From an uncultured Oscillospiraceae bacterium (GTDB lineage: Bacteria; Bacillota; Clostridia; Oscillospirales; Oscillospiraceae): a stretch of DNA of 11,355 bases. The notes below the pieces were generated by a model. That model did no database searches. It was not told the DNA's origin and saw only the letters and a program-made list of their open reading frames with translations. This document shows positions 1 through 6,638 of the stretch, one piece after another. Where the stretch lies: positions 1 to 11,355 of the forward strand of contig CAKUHV010000056.1 of assembly GCA_934659445.1 (NCBI GenBank), written 5' to 3'. A program made the position numbers and the translations under genes. Numbering within the stretch: the first letter of the stretch is position 1; every line of letters begins with the position of its first letter.

Positions 1-39
1 CCTGGGCACCCCGAACGGAGCGGACTTTGCGACGAGTCG

Positions 40-2709
40 TCAGTGGGCCTCCGCCCAGCTCTCCCCCGCCGCTGTCTCCGCCAGCAGGCGCACGGGCAGG
101 CGCTGGGCTGCCACCGACTCCATCTCCTCCTTCACCAGGGCGCAGACCCGCTGGGCCTCCCCCTCCGGGCACTCCACGATGAGCTCGTCGTGCACCTGGA
201 GCACCAGGCGGCCCTCCAGCCCCTCAGTGCGCAGGCGATCCCGCACCCGGATCATAGCCAGCTTAATAATGTCGGCGGCGGTGCCCTGGATGGGGGCGTT
301 CAGGGCCACCCGCTCGCCGAAGGAGCGGGTGTTGAAGTTGGAGGATTTCAGTTCCGGCACCCAGCGGCGGCGGCCGAACAGGGTGGTCACATAGCCGTCC
401 TGGCGGGCCTGCTCCACCACGTGGTCCATATAGGCCCGGACGCCGGAGTAGTGCTGGAAGTACTTCTCCATATACTCCTTTGCCTGGGCCACGGTGACCC
501 CGATGTCCTGGGACAGGGAGAAGGCGGAGATGCCGTACACGATGCCGAAGTTCACCGCCTTGGCGGAGCGGCGCATAAGGGGGGTGACCTCCTCCACGGG
601 CACGCCGAACACCTGCGAGGCGGTGATGGTGTGCACGTCCTCCCCGTGGTTGAAGCCGTCGATCATGGCCTGATCCCGGGCCATACAGGCCAGCAGGCGC
701 AGCTCGATCTGGGAGTAGTCCGCGTCCACCAGCACCCGCCCCTTGGGGGCCACGAACATCTTCCGCAGCTGGGCGCCCAGCTCGGTGCGCACGGGGATGT
801 TCTGCAGATTGGGCTCGGTGGAGGACAGCCGCCCGGTGGCGGTGACCGTATTCTGGAAGCTGGTGTGGATGCGCCCGTCAGGGGCGATCACTTTACCCAG
901 CCCATCGGCGTAAGTGGATTTCAGCTTGGTCAGCTGGCGGTACTCCAGAATGCTCTCGATGATGGGGTGCTGGCCCCGCAGCTTGTCCAGCACCTCGGCG
1001 TTGGTGGAGTAGCCCGTCTTGGTCTTCCTCACCGGGGGCAGGCCCAGCACCTCGAACAGCACCCGGCCCAGCTGCTGGGTGGAGTTAATGTTGAAGGTCT
1101 CCCCCGCCAGCTCGTAAATGCCGGCCTGCACCTGGTCGATGCGCCCGGACAGCATCTCCCCGAACTCCGCCAGAGCCTTCCGGTCGATGAGGAAGCCCTC
1201 GGTCTCCATCTCTGCCAGCACGGTGCACAGGGGCAGCTCCACCGTCTGATACAGCTCCCACATATCCAGCTCCTTCAGCCGCTGGGTCAGGGTGTCCGTC
1301 AGCGCGCCGATGAGGGCGCAGTGGGACGTAAGGACCCCGCAGGAGACGGCAAGGTCGGCCAGAGGGCCGAAGGCCCCCTCGTTCAGATAGTCGGACGCCT
1401 TGGCAAACTGGTGGTTATAATAGGTAAGCCCCAGCTTCTCCAGGTCGTAGCTGCCGTCGGTGGGGGCCAGAAGATAGGCAGCCACCTCTGTGTCGAACAC
1501 AAAGCCGCCGGGGGCGATGCCCTCCTCCAGCAGGGCGCGGCACAGGGCCTTCACCCCGTGGGCCGCCTTTTTGATGTCGGGGGCGAACAGCCCCCTCAGG
1601 AATTCGTTGTAGCAGTCCAGACTGTCCGCCCGGACAATGGCGGCGCGGCTCTCCTCCGGGGACAGCCAGCACTCCACGCACACCACATCCAGAGAAGGCA
1701 GGGCCAGCACGTCTACCCGCTCTCTGGTGCGCCACAGGGCCAGCAGCTCCTCCATGCGGGTCCGGTCGGTGACCGTCTCGCTGGTGCAGGTACAGGCGAG
1801 CTCCGCCTTTTCCTCAACCTGTCCCTCCCCCTGGGGGGCGGTGAGGTGGTATTTGTCAATGAGCTTGGAAAACTCCAAATCCAAAAACAGCTGATACAGC
1901 CGGGCGTTATCCACCTCCCGGCGCAGGCAGTCCTCCGGCTTGAAGTCGATGGGGGCGTCGGTGCGGATGGTGGCCAGGTCATAGGACATACGGGCGTCCC
2001 GCTCCCCCTCCGTCAGCTTTTTCAGGGCGGCGGGCTTCAGGCCCAGCTCGTCCAGATGGGCGTACAGGTCGTCGATGGCGGGGTACCTGGCCAGCAGAGC
2101 CATGGCGGTCTTCTCCCCGATGCCCTTCACCCCGGGGATATTGTCGGAGCTGTCCCCCATAAGGGCCTTCAGGTCGATGATGTGGATGGGGTCGAAGCCG
2201 TAGGCAGCCCGGAAGGTCTCCGGCGTCATCTCCCTGGTGGTGGTCTGTCCCATGCGGGTGGACACCAGGCGGACGGTGGTGCGGTCGCCGATCAGCTGCA
2301 GGGAGTCCTTGTCCCCGGTGACGATCTCCGTGTCCCACCCGGCGGCGGTGTCCTTGGCTGCGATGGTGCCCAGCAGGTCGTCCGCTTCCCAGCCATCCAG
2401 TTCGTACATGGGGATGTTCATGGCGGACAGCACGTCCTTCAGAATGGGCATCTGACTGGCCAGCTCCTCGGGCATCCCCTTGCGCTGGGCCTTATAGCCC
2501 TCATAGGTCAGGTGGCGGAAGGTGGGGGCCTTGCGGTCGAAGGTGACGCACAGGGCGTCGGGTCTGCTGTCCTCCAGCTGTTTGTTCAGGATGTTCAGAA
2601 AGCCCAGCACCGCATTGGTGGGCTGGCCCGACCGGGTGGTCAGATTCTGGCTGACCCCGTAAAAGGCGCGGTTGACGATGGAGTTTCCGTCCAGTGCCAT
2701 CAGTTTCAT
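40..2709 (-). CDS. polA: DNA polymerase I (5' nuclease plus polymerase, proofreading domain inactive)
   Basis: This 889-residue protein is a full-length family A DNA polymerase, which fills gaps and removes RNA primers during replication and repair. Residues 1 to about 290 are the 5' nuclease: acidic metal ligands are visible at D7, D58, E108/D110/D111, D133/D135 and D186/D189, followed by a helix-hairpin-helix (IPGVKGIGEKTA, from 191). Residues about 300-480 correspond to the 3'-5' exonuclease fold, but the Exo I Asp-x-Glu is absent (LALPSLDVV stands there), as in Bacillus stearothermophilus and Taq enzymes, so it should not proofread. The polymerase domain is intact: motif A DYSQIELR with D664, motif B with K717 and F721, motif C VHDE with D841/E842. 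F721 occupies the position of E. coli F762, which disfavours dideoxynucleotides. The ATG at 2709 is preceded by GGGGGA with a 7-nt spacer. The gene has its own promoter and lies downstream of the pyruvate-kinase-like gene. Confidence 0.98.
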   Translation of the reverse strand: MKLMALDGNSIVNRAFYGVSQNLTTRSGQPTNAVLGFLNILNKQLEDSRPDALCVTFDRKAPTFRHLTYEGYKAQRKGMPEELASQMPILKDVLSAMNIPMYELDGWEADDLLGTIAAKDTAAGWDTEIVTGDKDSLQLIGDRTTVRLVSTRMGQTTTREMTPETFRAAYGFDPIHIIDLKALMGDSSDNIPGVKGIGEKTAMALLARYPAIDDLYAHLDELGLKPAALKKLTEGERDARMSYDLATIRTDAPIDFKPEDCLRREVDNARLYQLFLDLEFSKLIDKYHLTAPQGEGQVEEKAELACTCTSETVTDRTRMEELLALWRTRERVDVLALPSLDVVCVECWLSPEESRAAIVRADSLDCYNEFLRGLFAPDIKKAAHGVKALCRALLEEGIAPGGFVFDTEVAAYLLAPTDGSYDLEKLGLTYYNHQFAKASDYLNEGAFGPLADLAVSCGVLTSHCALIGALTDTLTQRLKELDMWELYQTVELPLCTVLAEMETEGFLIDRKALAEFGEMLSGRIDQVQAGIYELAGETFNINSTQQLGRVLFEVLGLPPVRKTKTGYSTNAEVLDKLRGQHPIIESILEYRQLTKLKSTYADGLGKVIAPDGRIHTSFQNTVTATGRLSSTEPNLQNIPVRTELGAQLRKMFVAPKGRVLVDADYSQIELRLLACMARDQAMIDGFNHGEDVHTITASQVFGVPVEEVTPLMRRSAKAVNFGIVYGISAFSLSQDIGVTVAQAKEYMEKYFQHYSGVRAYMDHVVEQARQDGYVTTLFGRRRWVPELKSSNFNTRSFGERVALNAPIQGTAADIIKLAMIRVRDRLRTEGLEGRLVLQVHDELIVECPEGEAQRVCALVKEEMESVAAQRLPVRLLAETAAGESWAEAH

Positions 2710-2753
2710 GGTAAAGTCCCCCGTTCTCCGGCATCGCCGGCAGTCGGCATAAT

Positions 2754-2782
2754 AGTATAGCAGAAATTTCCCGTCTATTCAA
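2754..2782 (-). promoter_or_regulatory. Sigma-A type promoter of polA
   Basis: Read on the minus strand, a -35 TTGAAT (2782-2777) is followed after exactly 17 bp by a -10 TATACT (2759-2754). The -10 is preceded by TGC, an extended -10. The -35 overlaps the TAG stop codon of the pyruvate-kinase-like gene, so polA can be transcribed independently of it. Transcription would start near 2747, leaving a leader of roughly 37 nt that contains a small CCGGC/GCCGG hairpin at 2728-2740. Confidence 0.75.
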
Positions 2783-3746
2783 GGGCGGTCCGGGCGGTGC
2801 GCACCAGATAGTCCATGGCCTGAACGGGATAGCGGCCCACGGCGGTCTCGCCGGTGAGCATCAGGGAGGCCGCCCCGTCCAGCACGCCGTTATAGACGTC
2901 CATCACCTCTGCCCGGGTGGGCACAGGGCGCTGCTCCATAGACCACAGCAGCTGGGTCACCAGGCAGAAGGGCCGCCCCGCCGCCCGGCAGCAGGCGGCG
3001 ATGTCCTTCTGCACCCGGGGCAGCTTCCAGAGGGCCATGGAGTTGCCCAGATCCCCCCGGGCGATGCACACCTCGTCCGCCTCAGCCGCAATCTGTTCCA
3101 TTCTGGCAAGGCCCGTGCGGTTTTCGATCTTGGCCATGATCTTCACCCGGCCCAGCCCCCGGTCGTCCAGGGCCTTCCGCACCGTGTTCAGATCCTCTGT
3201 CCCCCGGACAAAGGGCTGCAGGATGTGGGTCACGCCCCAGCGCCCCGCGTCGTCCAGATCGGTCAGATCCTCCGCCGTCAGGGCGGGGGTGTCGGGCTCT
3301 ACCCCCAGAATGGCCAGATTTTTTCTGCTTTTCAGCGTTCCGCCCCGGAGCACCCGGCACAGGATCGTCTGCTTTCCCTGGCGCAGGACCTTTAGGAGCA
3401 GAGCACCGTCATCCAGAGCCATTTCCCGCCCGGGCTGGGCGCAGCGCAGCGTGGCCTCCGTCACGGGGATGCCGCCCCGCCCCATCAGGATCTCCGCCCC
3501 CTCCCGCAGCTTCAAGGGACCAGACAGAACGCCCACCCGCAGCTCCGGCCCCCGCAGGTCGATGATCAGCTTGGGCTCTACCCCCGCCCGGCGGGCAGCG
3601 GCCTGAAGGCTCGCCAGCACAGGTGCGCTCTCCGCCAGCGTGGTGTGGGACAGGTTCAGCCGCGCGCCGGTCATACCCGCCCGAAACATCTGATAAAGGG
3701 TGTCTTCCTTCGCACAGGAAGCCCCCAATGTGCCGTAAAAATCCAT
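2775..3746 (-). CDS. Short pyruvate-kinase-like protein lacking the C-terminal domain
   Basis: The 323-residue product has the pyruvate kinase barrel (A domain) with the inserted B domain (about residues 67-160), but stops where the regulatory C domain would begin; normal bacterial enzymes are about 470-590 residues. Pyruvate kinase converts phosphoenolpyruvate and ADP to pyruvate and ATP. Many catalytic residues are recognisable: R29, N31 and S33 in ARLNLSH, D63, K206 and E208 in AKIEN, D232 in ARGDLG, and T264 in VTQLL. The usual DTKGPEIR is DLRGPELR, so the potassium-site Thr and the following Lys are Leu and Arg. The ATG at 3746 has GAGGGGG five bases upstream, and the gene has its own promoter. 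It may be a minimal active kinase, a paralogue with altered substrate, or a non-catalytic relative. The frame is intact, so simple decay is unlikely. Confidence 0.9.
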   Translation of the reverse strand: MDFYGTLGASCAKEDTLYQMFRAGMTGARLNLSHTTLAESAPVLASLQAAARRAGVEPKLIIDLRGPELRVGVLSGPLKLREGAEILMGRGGIPVTEATLRCAQPGREMALDDGALLLKVLRQGKQTILCRVLRGGTLKSRKNLAILGVEPDTPALTAEDLTDLDDAGRWGVTHILQPFVRGTEDLNTVRKALDDRGLGRVKIMAKIENRTGLARMEQIAAEADEVCIARGDLGNSMALWKLPRVQKDIAACCRAAGRPFCLVTQLLWSMEQRPVPTRAEVMDVYNGVLDGAASLMLTGETAVGRYPVQAMDYLVRTARTALE

Positions 3747-3770
3747 GGTATCCCCCTCTTTCCTGTCTTT

Positions 3771-3799
3771 ATTATGCCTTATAGGACGGGAGCGGTCAA
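3771..3799 (-). promoter_or_regulatory. Sigma-A type promoter of the pyruvate-kinase-like gene
   Basis: On the minus strand, a -35 TTGACC (3799-3794) and a -10 CATAAT (3776-3771) each match consensus at five of six positions and are 17 bp apart. This places the start site near 3764, about 18 nt before the ATG at 3746. It is the outer half of a divergent promoter pair with the glycosyltransferase operon. Confidence 0.75.
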
Positions 3800-3829
3800 G
3801 CGGGACCGGAAATCTTCATTGGTTTTTCA

Positions 3830-3858
3830 TAGACTTTTCCTCCGCTGTATGCTAAAAT
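3830..3858 (+). promoter_or_regulatory. Sigma-A type promoter of the tagA-tmk operon
   Basis: A -35 TAGACT (3830-3835) and a -10 TAAAAT (3853-3858) are separated by 17 bp. TGC just upstream of the -10 makes it an extended -10 element. The predicted start near 3865 gives a leader of about 39 nt before the TTG start at 3904. The two divergent promoters lie within 90 bp, so one bound regulator could affect both, though I see no operator. Confidence 0.7.
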
Positions 3859-3891
3859 AAGCGCTGTATAGAAATTTTCCCCTGTGCCATT

Positions 3892-3895
3892 GGAG
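3892..3895 (+). promoter_or_regulatory. Ribosome binding site deciding the tagA start
   Basis: GGAG lies 8 nt before the TTG at 3904. Its last base is the G of the in-frame GTG at 3895, so that GTG cannot be served by this site, and no other purine-rich site precedes it. This argues for TTG 3904 as the true start. Confidence 0.65.
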
Positions 3896-3903
3896 TGAAT
3901 CAC

Positions 3904-4638
3904 TTGAAAAAGAATATATTAGGTGTTCAGTTTGATGATCTGACCATGCAGGAGGCCGCCCAGCGGGGCAAGGAGCTGCTGTGCTCCCAGGGCTTCCACT
4001 ATGTGGTCACCCCCAACCCGGAATTCCTGCTGGCGGCAGAGAAGGACGGGCAGTTCCGCGTCCTGCTCAACGGGGCCGATCTGGTGCTGCCCGACGGCAT
4101 CGGGGTCATCTACTCCGCCAAGCTGCTGGGCCGCCCCCTGAAGGAGCGGGTCCCCGGCATCGACTTTGCCAGCGCCATGCTGTCCACCCTGGACTATCTG
4201 GGCGGGCGGCTGTATCTGCTGGGCGCCAAGCCCGGCGTGGCCGAGGAGGCGGGCCGCCGTATTCTGGCCCAATACCCCCACATCGTCCTGTGCGGCACCC
4301 AGGACGGCTACTTCAAGGACGACGCCCAGGCCGCCCGGCAGGCGGCTCAGGCCAGACCCGACCTGATGTTCGTCTGTCTGGGGGCCCCCAAACAGGAGAA
4401 GTGGATGGCCCAGTACGGCCCATCCACCGGGGCCAGGCTGGCCATCGGTCTGGGCGGCGCACTGGACGTGTTCGCGGGCAACATCGAGCGCGCGCCGGAG
4501 GTCTGGCAGAAGCTGGGGCTCGAGTGGGCCTACCGTCTGAAGAAGGAGCCCCGGCGCATCGGCCGCATGGCCAAACTGCCCCTTGTGCTGGTAAAGGCCG
4601 CAGGACAGCGCCTGTCCGGCAGGAAGGAGGGAGGCTGA
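3904..4638 (+). CDS. tagA: WecG/TagA/CpsF family glycosyltransferase (GT26)
   Basis: This is a 244-residue GT26 enzyme counted from the TTG start (an in-frame GTG at 3895 would add three residues). The family adds ManNAc, or a related sugar, from UDP-sugar to undecaprenyl-linked GlcNAc on the inner face of the membrane, the committed step of wall teichoic acid or a similar envelope polymer. Visible family marks are TPNPEF with T36 and N38, the PDGIGV block with the likely catalytic base D64, the GxKPG segment in RLYLLGAKPG, the CLGAPKQEKW block near 157-166, and the C-terminal Arg-rich tail EWAYRLKKEPRRIGR that contributes to acceptor binding and membrane association in TagA. Starting at MKKNILGVQF also fits the family's usual beginning. 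It is the first gene of a four-gene operon; its stop codon immediately precedes the tmk ATG. The exact polymer cannot be told from this window. Confidence 0.93.
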   Translation: MKKNILGVQFDDLTMQEAAQRGKELLCSQGFHYVVTPNPEFLLAAEKDGQFRVLLNGADLVLPDGIGVIYSAKLLGRPLKERVPGIDFASAMLSTLDYLGGRLYLLGAKPGVAEEAGRRILAQYPHIVLCGTQDGYFKDDAQAARQAAQARPDLMFVCLGAPKQEKWMAQYGPSTGARLAIGLGGALDVFAGNIERAPEVWQKLGLEWAYRLKKEPRRIGRMAKLPLVLVKAAGQRLSGRKEGG

Positions 4639-5307
4639 ATGTCCGGCAAGATCATCGTGTTCGAGGGGACGGACGGCTCCGGCAAGTCCACCCAGTTCAA
4701 GCTGCTGTGCAGCCGGGTCAGTCAGAAGGGCAAGTCCTTCCGCAAGCTGGTGTTCCCCCGGTATGAGCAGCCCTCCTCCGCCCTGATCCGTATGTATCTG
4801 GGGGGAGAGTTCGGCGGAGAGCCCGGGGATGTGAACCCCTACGCCGCCTCCGCCTTTTACGCCGTGGACCGCTACGCCTCCCTGAAGCAGGACTGGGGGG
4901 ACTACTACCGGGACGGGGGGCTGATCCTAACCGACCGGTACACCACCTCCAACGCCGTCCACCAGGGGGCCAAGTGCAGCCCGGAGGAGCGCCCCGCCTT
5001 TCTGCGCTGGCTGGACGACTTTGAGCACGACAAGCTGGGTCTGCCCCGGGCGGATCTGGTACTCTATCTGGATATGCCCACAGCAAAGTCTGTGGAGCTG
5101 CTGCGCAGCCGCGAGGCGGCCACCCACACCAGGGCGGACATCCACGAGCTGGACACCAGGTACCTGTCCCTGTGCAGGGAGAGCGCTTTACAGGCCGCGG
5201 ATACGCTGGGCTGGACGGTGATCCCCTGCGTCGATGCTCAGGGGGAGCTGCGCTCCATTGACGAGATCCACCGGCAGATCTGGACCCTTGTCCAGCCCCT
5301 GATCTGA
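4639..5307 (+). CDS. tmk: Thymidylate kinase (dTMP kinase)
   Basis: The 222-residue protein phosphorylates dTMP to dTDP with ATP, an essential cytoplasmic step of dTTP synthesis. A P-loop GTDGSGKST occupies residues 10-18 with K16 as the phosphate-binding lysine. The DR-Y motif of thymidylate kinases is present as LTDRYTTSNAVHQGAK, followed by the LID region with several arginines (LLRSREAATHTR). DLVLYLDMP before it is the expected core strand. The P-loop carries Asp rather than Arg, as in bacterial enzymes that put the basic residue in the LID. The ATG follows the tagA stop with no gap, and AAGGAGG ends 8 nt upstream inside tagA, so translation is probably coupled. The middle of the protein (MYLGGEFGGEPGDVNPYAA) is somewhat divergent from the E. 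coli type, but I see no better family. Confidence 0.93.
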   Translation: MSGKIIVFEGTDGSGKSTQFKLLCSRVSQKGKSFRKLVFPRYEQPSSALIRMYLGGEFGGEPGDVNPYAASAFYAVDRYASLKQDWGDYYRDGGLILTDRYTTSNAVHQGAKCSPEERPAFLRWLDDFEHDKLGLPRADLVLYLDMPTAKSVELLRSREAATHTRADIHELDTRYLSLCRESALQAADTLGWTVIPCVDAQGELRSIDEIHRQIWTLVQPLI

Positions 5308-5319
5308 GAGGAGAACTTT

Positions 5320-5859
5320 ATGGTCTATATTTTTCTGGCCCCCGGCTTTGAAGAGGCGGAGGCCCTTGTCCCCGCCGACCTGCTCCGCCGGGCTGGCATA
5401 GACACCGCTCTGGCGGGCACGGATCACGGCCCGGTGGCGGGCGGCCACGGCATCGCCGTGCTGCCGGACATGGAGCTGTCCCAGGTGGAGCTGGAGGACG
5501 CGGAGATGCTGGTGCTGCCCGGCGGGGGGCGCGGCGTAGAAAATCTGGCCTGCTGCCCCCAGGTGGAGCAGCTGATCCGTCTGGCCGCCGCCCAAGGCAT
5601 CCCCGTCGCCGCCATCTGCGCCGCCCCCACCCTGCTGGCCCGCTGGGGCCTGCTGGAGGGCAGGCGGGCCGTATGCTTCCCCGGGCTTGAGGACAAGCTG
5701 ACCGGGGCCCGCCCCACAGACGCGTCCGTCGTCCCCGACGGCGCCTTCATCACCGCCCGCGCCGCCGGCTCCGCCTTCGACTTCGGGCTGGAGCTGGTGA
5801 AGGCTCTGGCCGGAGGGGAAAAAGCCGAGGAGGTGCGGCGCAGTGTCCACTATCGCTGA
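5320..5859 (+). CDS. DJ-1/PfpI (ThiJ) family protein
   Basis: The 179-residue protein is a single-domain member of the DJ-1 superfamily. The nucleophile elbow AAICAAP places the reactive cysteine at C100, and the partner glutamate of DJ-1 (E18) corresponds to E14 in FEEAEALVPADLLRRAG. The LVLPGGGRG loop (64-72) and the C-terminal ARAAGSAFDFGLELV helix are typical. The third DJ-1 residue, His126, is not kept: the sequence reads CFPGLEDKL there. Members have been assigned redox sensing, chaperone, glyoxalase or deglycase roles, some disputed, so only a likely cysteine-based stress role can be inferred. AGGAG (5309-5313) lies 6 nt before the ATG, and 12 bp separate it from tmk. Its last 17 bp overlap the next gene. 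Confidence 0.93.
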   Translation: MVYIFLAPGFEEAEALVPADLLRRAGIDTALAGTDHGPVAGGHGIAVLPDMELSQVELEDAEMLVLPGGGRGVENLACCPQVEQLIRLAAAQGIPVAAICAAPTLLARWGLLEGRRAVCFPGLEDKLTGARPTDASVVPDGAFITARAAGSAFDFGLELVKALAGGEKAEEVRRSVHYR

Positions 5860-6412
5860 GGAAAAGGCCGCCCTGCGCGCCGCGGTGCGCGCCAGACTGG
5901 ACGCCATGAGCGAGCAGGAGCGCCGGACAAGCGACGATGCCCTGTTCCGCCGCTTTCTGGAGCTGCCCCAGGTGCAGAGGGCCCGCACCATCTTTGCCTT
6001 CTGGGGGATGCATGTGCGCGAGCCGGACACCGGCCGCCTGGTGGAGCTGCTGACCGCAGCGGGAAAGCGGGTGGCCCTGCCCCGCACCATGCCCCAGCGG
6101 CAGATGGAGCTGCGCCAGTTCACCACCCGGGAGCGGATGGCCGCCGGCCCCTATGGCATCCGGGAGCCAGACGAGAGCTGCCCCCTTATCGCCCCGGAGG
6201 AGATCGACCTTGTGATGATCCCCGCCGTGTGCTGCGACAGGCAAGGCATGCGTCTGGGCCAGGGCGGCGGCTACTATGACCGCTGGCTGGAGGCCCACCC
6301 CTGTCCCACCGTATGTATGTGCCGGGACGCTATCCTTCAGGACAAGGTGCCCACTGAGGCCCACGACTGCCCCGTGGACGTGGTGCTCACCGAGACCCGC
6401 ATCCTGCCCTGA
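5843..6412 (+). CDS. 5-formyltetrahydrofolate cyclo-ligase
   Basis: The 189-residue enzyme (also called methenyltetrahydrofolate synthetase; YgfA/FAU1 family) uses ATP to convert 5-formyltetrahydrofolate to 5,10-methenyltetrahydrofolate, returning a storage or inhibitory folate to the one-carbon pool. Diagnostic features are the N-terminal basic helix KAALRAAVRARLDAM, the YGIREP substrate loop (104-109) and the signature GMRLGQGGGYYDRWL (135-149). The length is normal. The start is GTG at 5843, supported by GAGGAGG at 5827-5833 with a 9-nt spacer. It lies within the end of the DJ-1 gene in another frame, so coupled translation is likely. It closes the tagA-tmk operon, and a terminator follows 75 bp later. 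With tmk next door, the operon groups two functions linked to thymidylate and folate metabolism, though the link to the glycosyltransferase may be only positional. Confidence 0.95.
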   Translation: MSTIAEEKAALRAAVRARLDAMSEQERRTSDDALFRRFLELPQVQRARTIFAFWGMHVREPDTGRLVELLTAAGKRVALPRTMPQRQMELRQFTTRERMAAGPYGIREPDESCPLIAPEEIDLVMIPAVCCDRQGMRLGQGGGYYDRWLEAHPCPTVCMCRDAILQDKVPTEAHDCPVDVVLTETRILP

Positions 6413-6487
6413 CGCTCGGAAGCTGTGAAAGTACGGAGCTGTCGATAAAGTAATAATACGTAGAGATACGGGAAGGAAGATAGTTTA

Positions 6488-6521
6488 CGAAAGAAACCCA
6501 GAAGGGGTGTCTTTCGTTTTT
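6488..6521 (+). terminator. Rho-independent terminator of the tagA-tmk operon
   Basis: A stem CGAAAGA/TCTTTCG (6488-6494 with 6510-6516) continues after an A-G mismatch into ACCC/GGGT, and is followed directly by TTTTT (6517-6521). The T run is on the plus-strand side, so it serves the operon ending at 6412. The surrounding 6413-6560 is clearly more AT-rich than the flanking genes. Between 6413 and 6487 I see no gene. Confidence 0.85.
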
Positions 6522-6527
6522 AATCAT

Positions 6528-6620
6528 AAGATTTCAGAACTTTTGTAAAGCTCTGAAATCTTGCTCGGCTTGTCGAAAAGTTTTTTCGACAAGCCGAGGG
6601 ACGGGGCAAAGCCCCGTCCC
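6528..6620. repeat. Cluster of three abutting hairpins (palindromic repeat array)
   Basis: Three near-perfect inverted repeats stand end to end. The first has 11-bp arms AAGATTTCAGA (6528-6538) and their complement (6552-6562), with a nested CTTT/AAAG inner stem. The second has 16-bp arms CTCGGCTTGTCGAAAA (6564-6579) and their complement (6583-6598), with a 3-nt loop. The third has 10-bp arms GGGACGGGGC (6598-6607) and their complement (6611-6620), with an AAA loop, and shares one base with the second. None is followed by a proper T run on either strand, so they do not look like ordinary terminators. They lie between the convergent ends of the folate gene and the small Cys-rich gene. They may act as a transcript-end stabiliser or barrier, or be a dispersed REP-like repeat family. 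Confidence 0.75.
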
Positions 6621-6638
6621 CGGTCCTGTGTAGCCCGC

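Noticed and set aside
1..39. Start of a further gene downstream of polA (coaE is common there)
   Set aside because: Only 39 bp are visible on the minus strand, with no ATG and no P-loop sequence, so nothing can be supported.
43..2760. 905-codon open frame on the plus strand opposite polA
   Set aside because: It is antisense to a clearly real gene, has low-complexity Gly/His/Gln-rich composition without any recognisable domain, and arises from high GC at third positions of polA.
5188..6364. Long minus-strand frames opposite tmk, the DJ-1 gene and the folate gene
   Set aside because: They are antisense to three well-supported genes, with no domains and no ribosome binding sites.
6413..6487. 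Possible small RNA gene ending at the 6488-6521 terminator
   Set aside because: The stretch is AT-rich with a loose repeat of AGCTGT, but no -35/-10 pair with acceptable spacing is present. The terminator is explained by the upstream operon.
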